A DNA stretch of 5,459 nucleotides from an uncultured Bacteroidales bacterium (GTDB lineage Bacteria > Bacteroidota > Bacteroidia > Bacteroidales > Paludibacteraceae). The notes below the pieces were generated by a model. It saw only the letters and a program-made list of their open reading frames with translations, was not told the origin of the DNA and searched no databases. Position 1 is the first letter of the stretch, and each line of letters opens with the position of its first letter. The translations under genes and the position numbers were made by a program. This document shows, one piece after another, positions 4,312-5,459 of this stretch. The stretch is taken from NCBI GenBank assembly GCA_934692905.1, contig CAKUUM010000064.1:1-5459 (forward strand). Direction: 5' to 3'.

Positions 4312-5459
4312 TTACTTGCGGAGTGCGGCGATGGACTCGCGGAGGGAGGCGATACGGGCTTCGGCATCGGCTTTCTTCTTGCGCTCGAGTTCAACGACCT
4401 CGGGTTTGGCGTTCTGAACGAAACGCTCGTTGCCGAGTTTAGCCATAACGCCACGCAGGAAACCCTCCTGATGCTGCAGGTCGGCTTCAAGTTTCTTCAG
4501 TTCGTCCTCCACGTTAATGAACTTGTCTAACGGTACACTATACTCGGTGGTACCAACAATGAACGATGCTGCGCCTGCCGATTTCTCCACGTTGCCGACT
4601 GCTACCTCGCAACTGCCAAGTTTCTCAATCAGCGCACGGATAGCCGAAGCAGTTTCCGCCGTGGTATTGACCGTCAGCACCTCCTTGAGCGGGATATTCT
4701 TGCTCGCGCGGATATTACGGACGTTGGAAACCACTTGTTTCAAGTTTTCGACATCAGCCAGCAGGTGTTCGTCGGGAGCAGCAAAAGCAGCCAACGGAGC
4801 CACCATAATGCTCTCGCCCTCTTTGCGCTCGGCGATGTTCTGCCACAGTTCTTCCGTGATGAACGGCATAAATGGGTGGAGCAAACGGAGCATCTGGTCG
4901 AAGAAGAAGAGCGTTTTCTCGTAGGTGGTGCGGTCGATAGGCTGCCCGTAGGCGGGCTTAATCATTTCGAGATACCACGAGGAGAACTCGTCGCAATAGA
5001 GTTTGTAGATTGCCATCAAGGCTTCGCTCAGGCGGTATTTGCCGAACAGGTCAGCCACCTCATTGGCGGTCTTTGCCAACTGCGACTCGAACCATTCGAC
5101 AGCCACGCGCTCGCTTTCGGTCTGCGCTTTGTCGGCTACCTCCCAGCCTTTGACCAAGCGGAAGCAGTTCCAAATCTTGTTGCAGAAATTGCGCCCCTGT
5201 TCGCACAGGCTCTCGTCGAAGAGAATGTCGTTGCCAGCAGGTGCGGCAAGCATCATACCCATACGCACGCCGTCGGCACCGAAACGCTCTATGAGGTCGA
5301 GCGGGTCGGGGCTGTTGCCGAGCGATTTGGACATCTTGCGCCCGAGTTTGTCGCGCACGATACCCGTGAAATAGACATGGCGGAACGGCATTTTGCCCAT
5401 ATATTCGTAGCCCGCCATAATCATACGTGCCACCCAGAAGAAGATGATGTCCGGACCTG
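4312..5459 (-). CDS. valS: Valyl-tRNA synthetase, C-terminal part
   Basis: The frame is open from the right edge to a TAA at 4314-4312, giving 381 visible residues, roughly the last 40-45% of a synthetase of about 875 residues. ValRS is a class Ia enzyme that attaches valine to tRNA-Val in the cytoplasm and edits mischarged threonine. The fragment begins in the catalytic domain with GPDIIFFWVARMIMAGY, then carries the KMSKS signature exactly (residues 41-45, codons at 5337-5323) and FGADGVRMGMM, which are typical of ValRS. A helical anticodon-binding domain follows (about 95-230, with PFMPFITEELWQ). The C-terminus from about residue 315 is a charged coiled coil, starting PLDKFINVEDELKKLEADL, the tRNA-binding arm of ValRS. 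The HIGH motif and editing domain lie outside the window. It is separated from the next minus-strand gene by 262 bp. Confidence 0.97.
   Translation of the reverse strand, partial: GPDIIFFWVARMIMAGYEYMGKMPFRHVYFTGIVRDKLGRKMSKSLGNSPDPLDLIERFGADGVRMGMMLAAPAGNDILFDESLCEQGRNFCNKIWNCFRLVKGWEVADKAQTESERVAVEWFESQLAKTANEVADLFGKYRLSEALMAIYKLYCDEFSSWYLEMIKPAYGQPIDRTTYEKTLFFFDQMLRLLHPFMPFITEELWQNIAERKEGESIMVAPLAAFAAPDEHLLADVENLKQVVSNVRNIRASKNIPLKEVLTVNTTAETASAIRALIEKLGSCEVAVGNVEKSAGAASFIVGTTEYSVPLDKFINVEDELKKLEADLQHQEGFLRGVMAKLGNERFVQNAKPEVVELERKKKADAEARIASLRESIAALRK

Overview
The window looks like a chromosomal segment of a Bacteroidota bacterium, most likely order Bacteroidales. The evidence is a GSCFA-domain protein (a family found mostly in Bacteroidota), a TerB plus J-domain membrane protein with the glycine-rich N-terminus usual in that group, AT-rich leaders without Shine-Dalgarno sequences, and ValRS and RlmH sequences of that type. 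Genus cannot be fixed from the sequence alone. Coding DNA is GC-rich; the one long intergenic region is compositionally mixed.

Layout. Positions 1-3287 form a tightly packed plus-strand block: the 3' end of an unidentified membrane-protein gene (1-105), a GSCFA protein (126-1052), a cation diffusion facilitator (1065-2063), a TerB/J-domain protein (2050-2820) and rlmH (2817-3287). Gaps are 20 and 12 nt and the last two junctions overlap by 14 and 4 nt, so this is probably one transcription unit with its promoter outside the window. A perfect 13-bp hairpin with T-runs on both sides (3314-3342) closes it. The same hairpin ends the minus-strand unit arriving from the other side, and the stop codon of the last minus-strand gene lies inside its stem.

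The minus strand carries the C-terminal part of valS (4312 to beyond the right edge), then a 262-bp intergenic region, then a small unrecognised lipoprotein gene (4049-3597) and a short AroQ-type chorismate mutase gene (3583-3320), 13 nt apart and probably cotranscribed.

The metabolic genes are ordinary: zinc or iron export, 23S rRNA methylation, tRNA charging, and the chorismate-to-prephenate step of Phe/Tyr synthesis. The unusual part is the intergenic region 4050-4311. It holds seven TTGC motifs spaced exactly 11 bp apart (4115-4184), about one DNA turn, followed by a roughly 100-bp GC-rich imperfect inverted repeat (4201-4300) whose inner arm can also form a competing 9-bp hairpin. Neither is explained by the coding content. 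The phased TTGC array is the best candidate here for an undescribed element.
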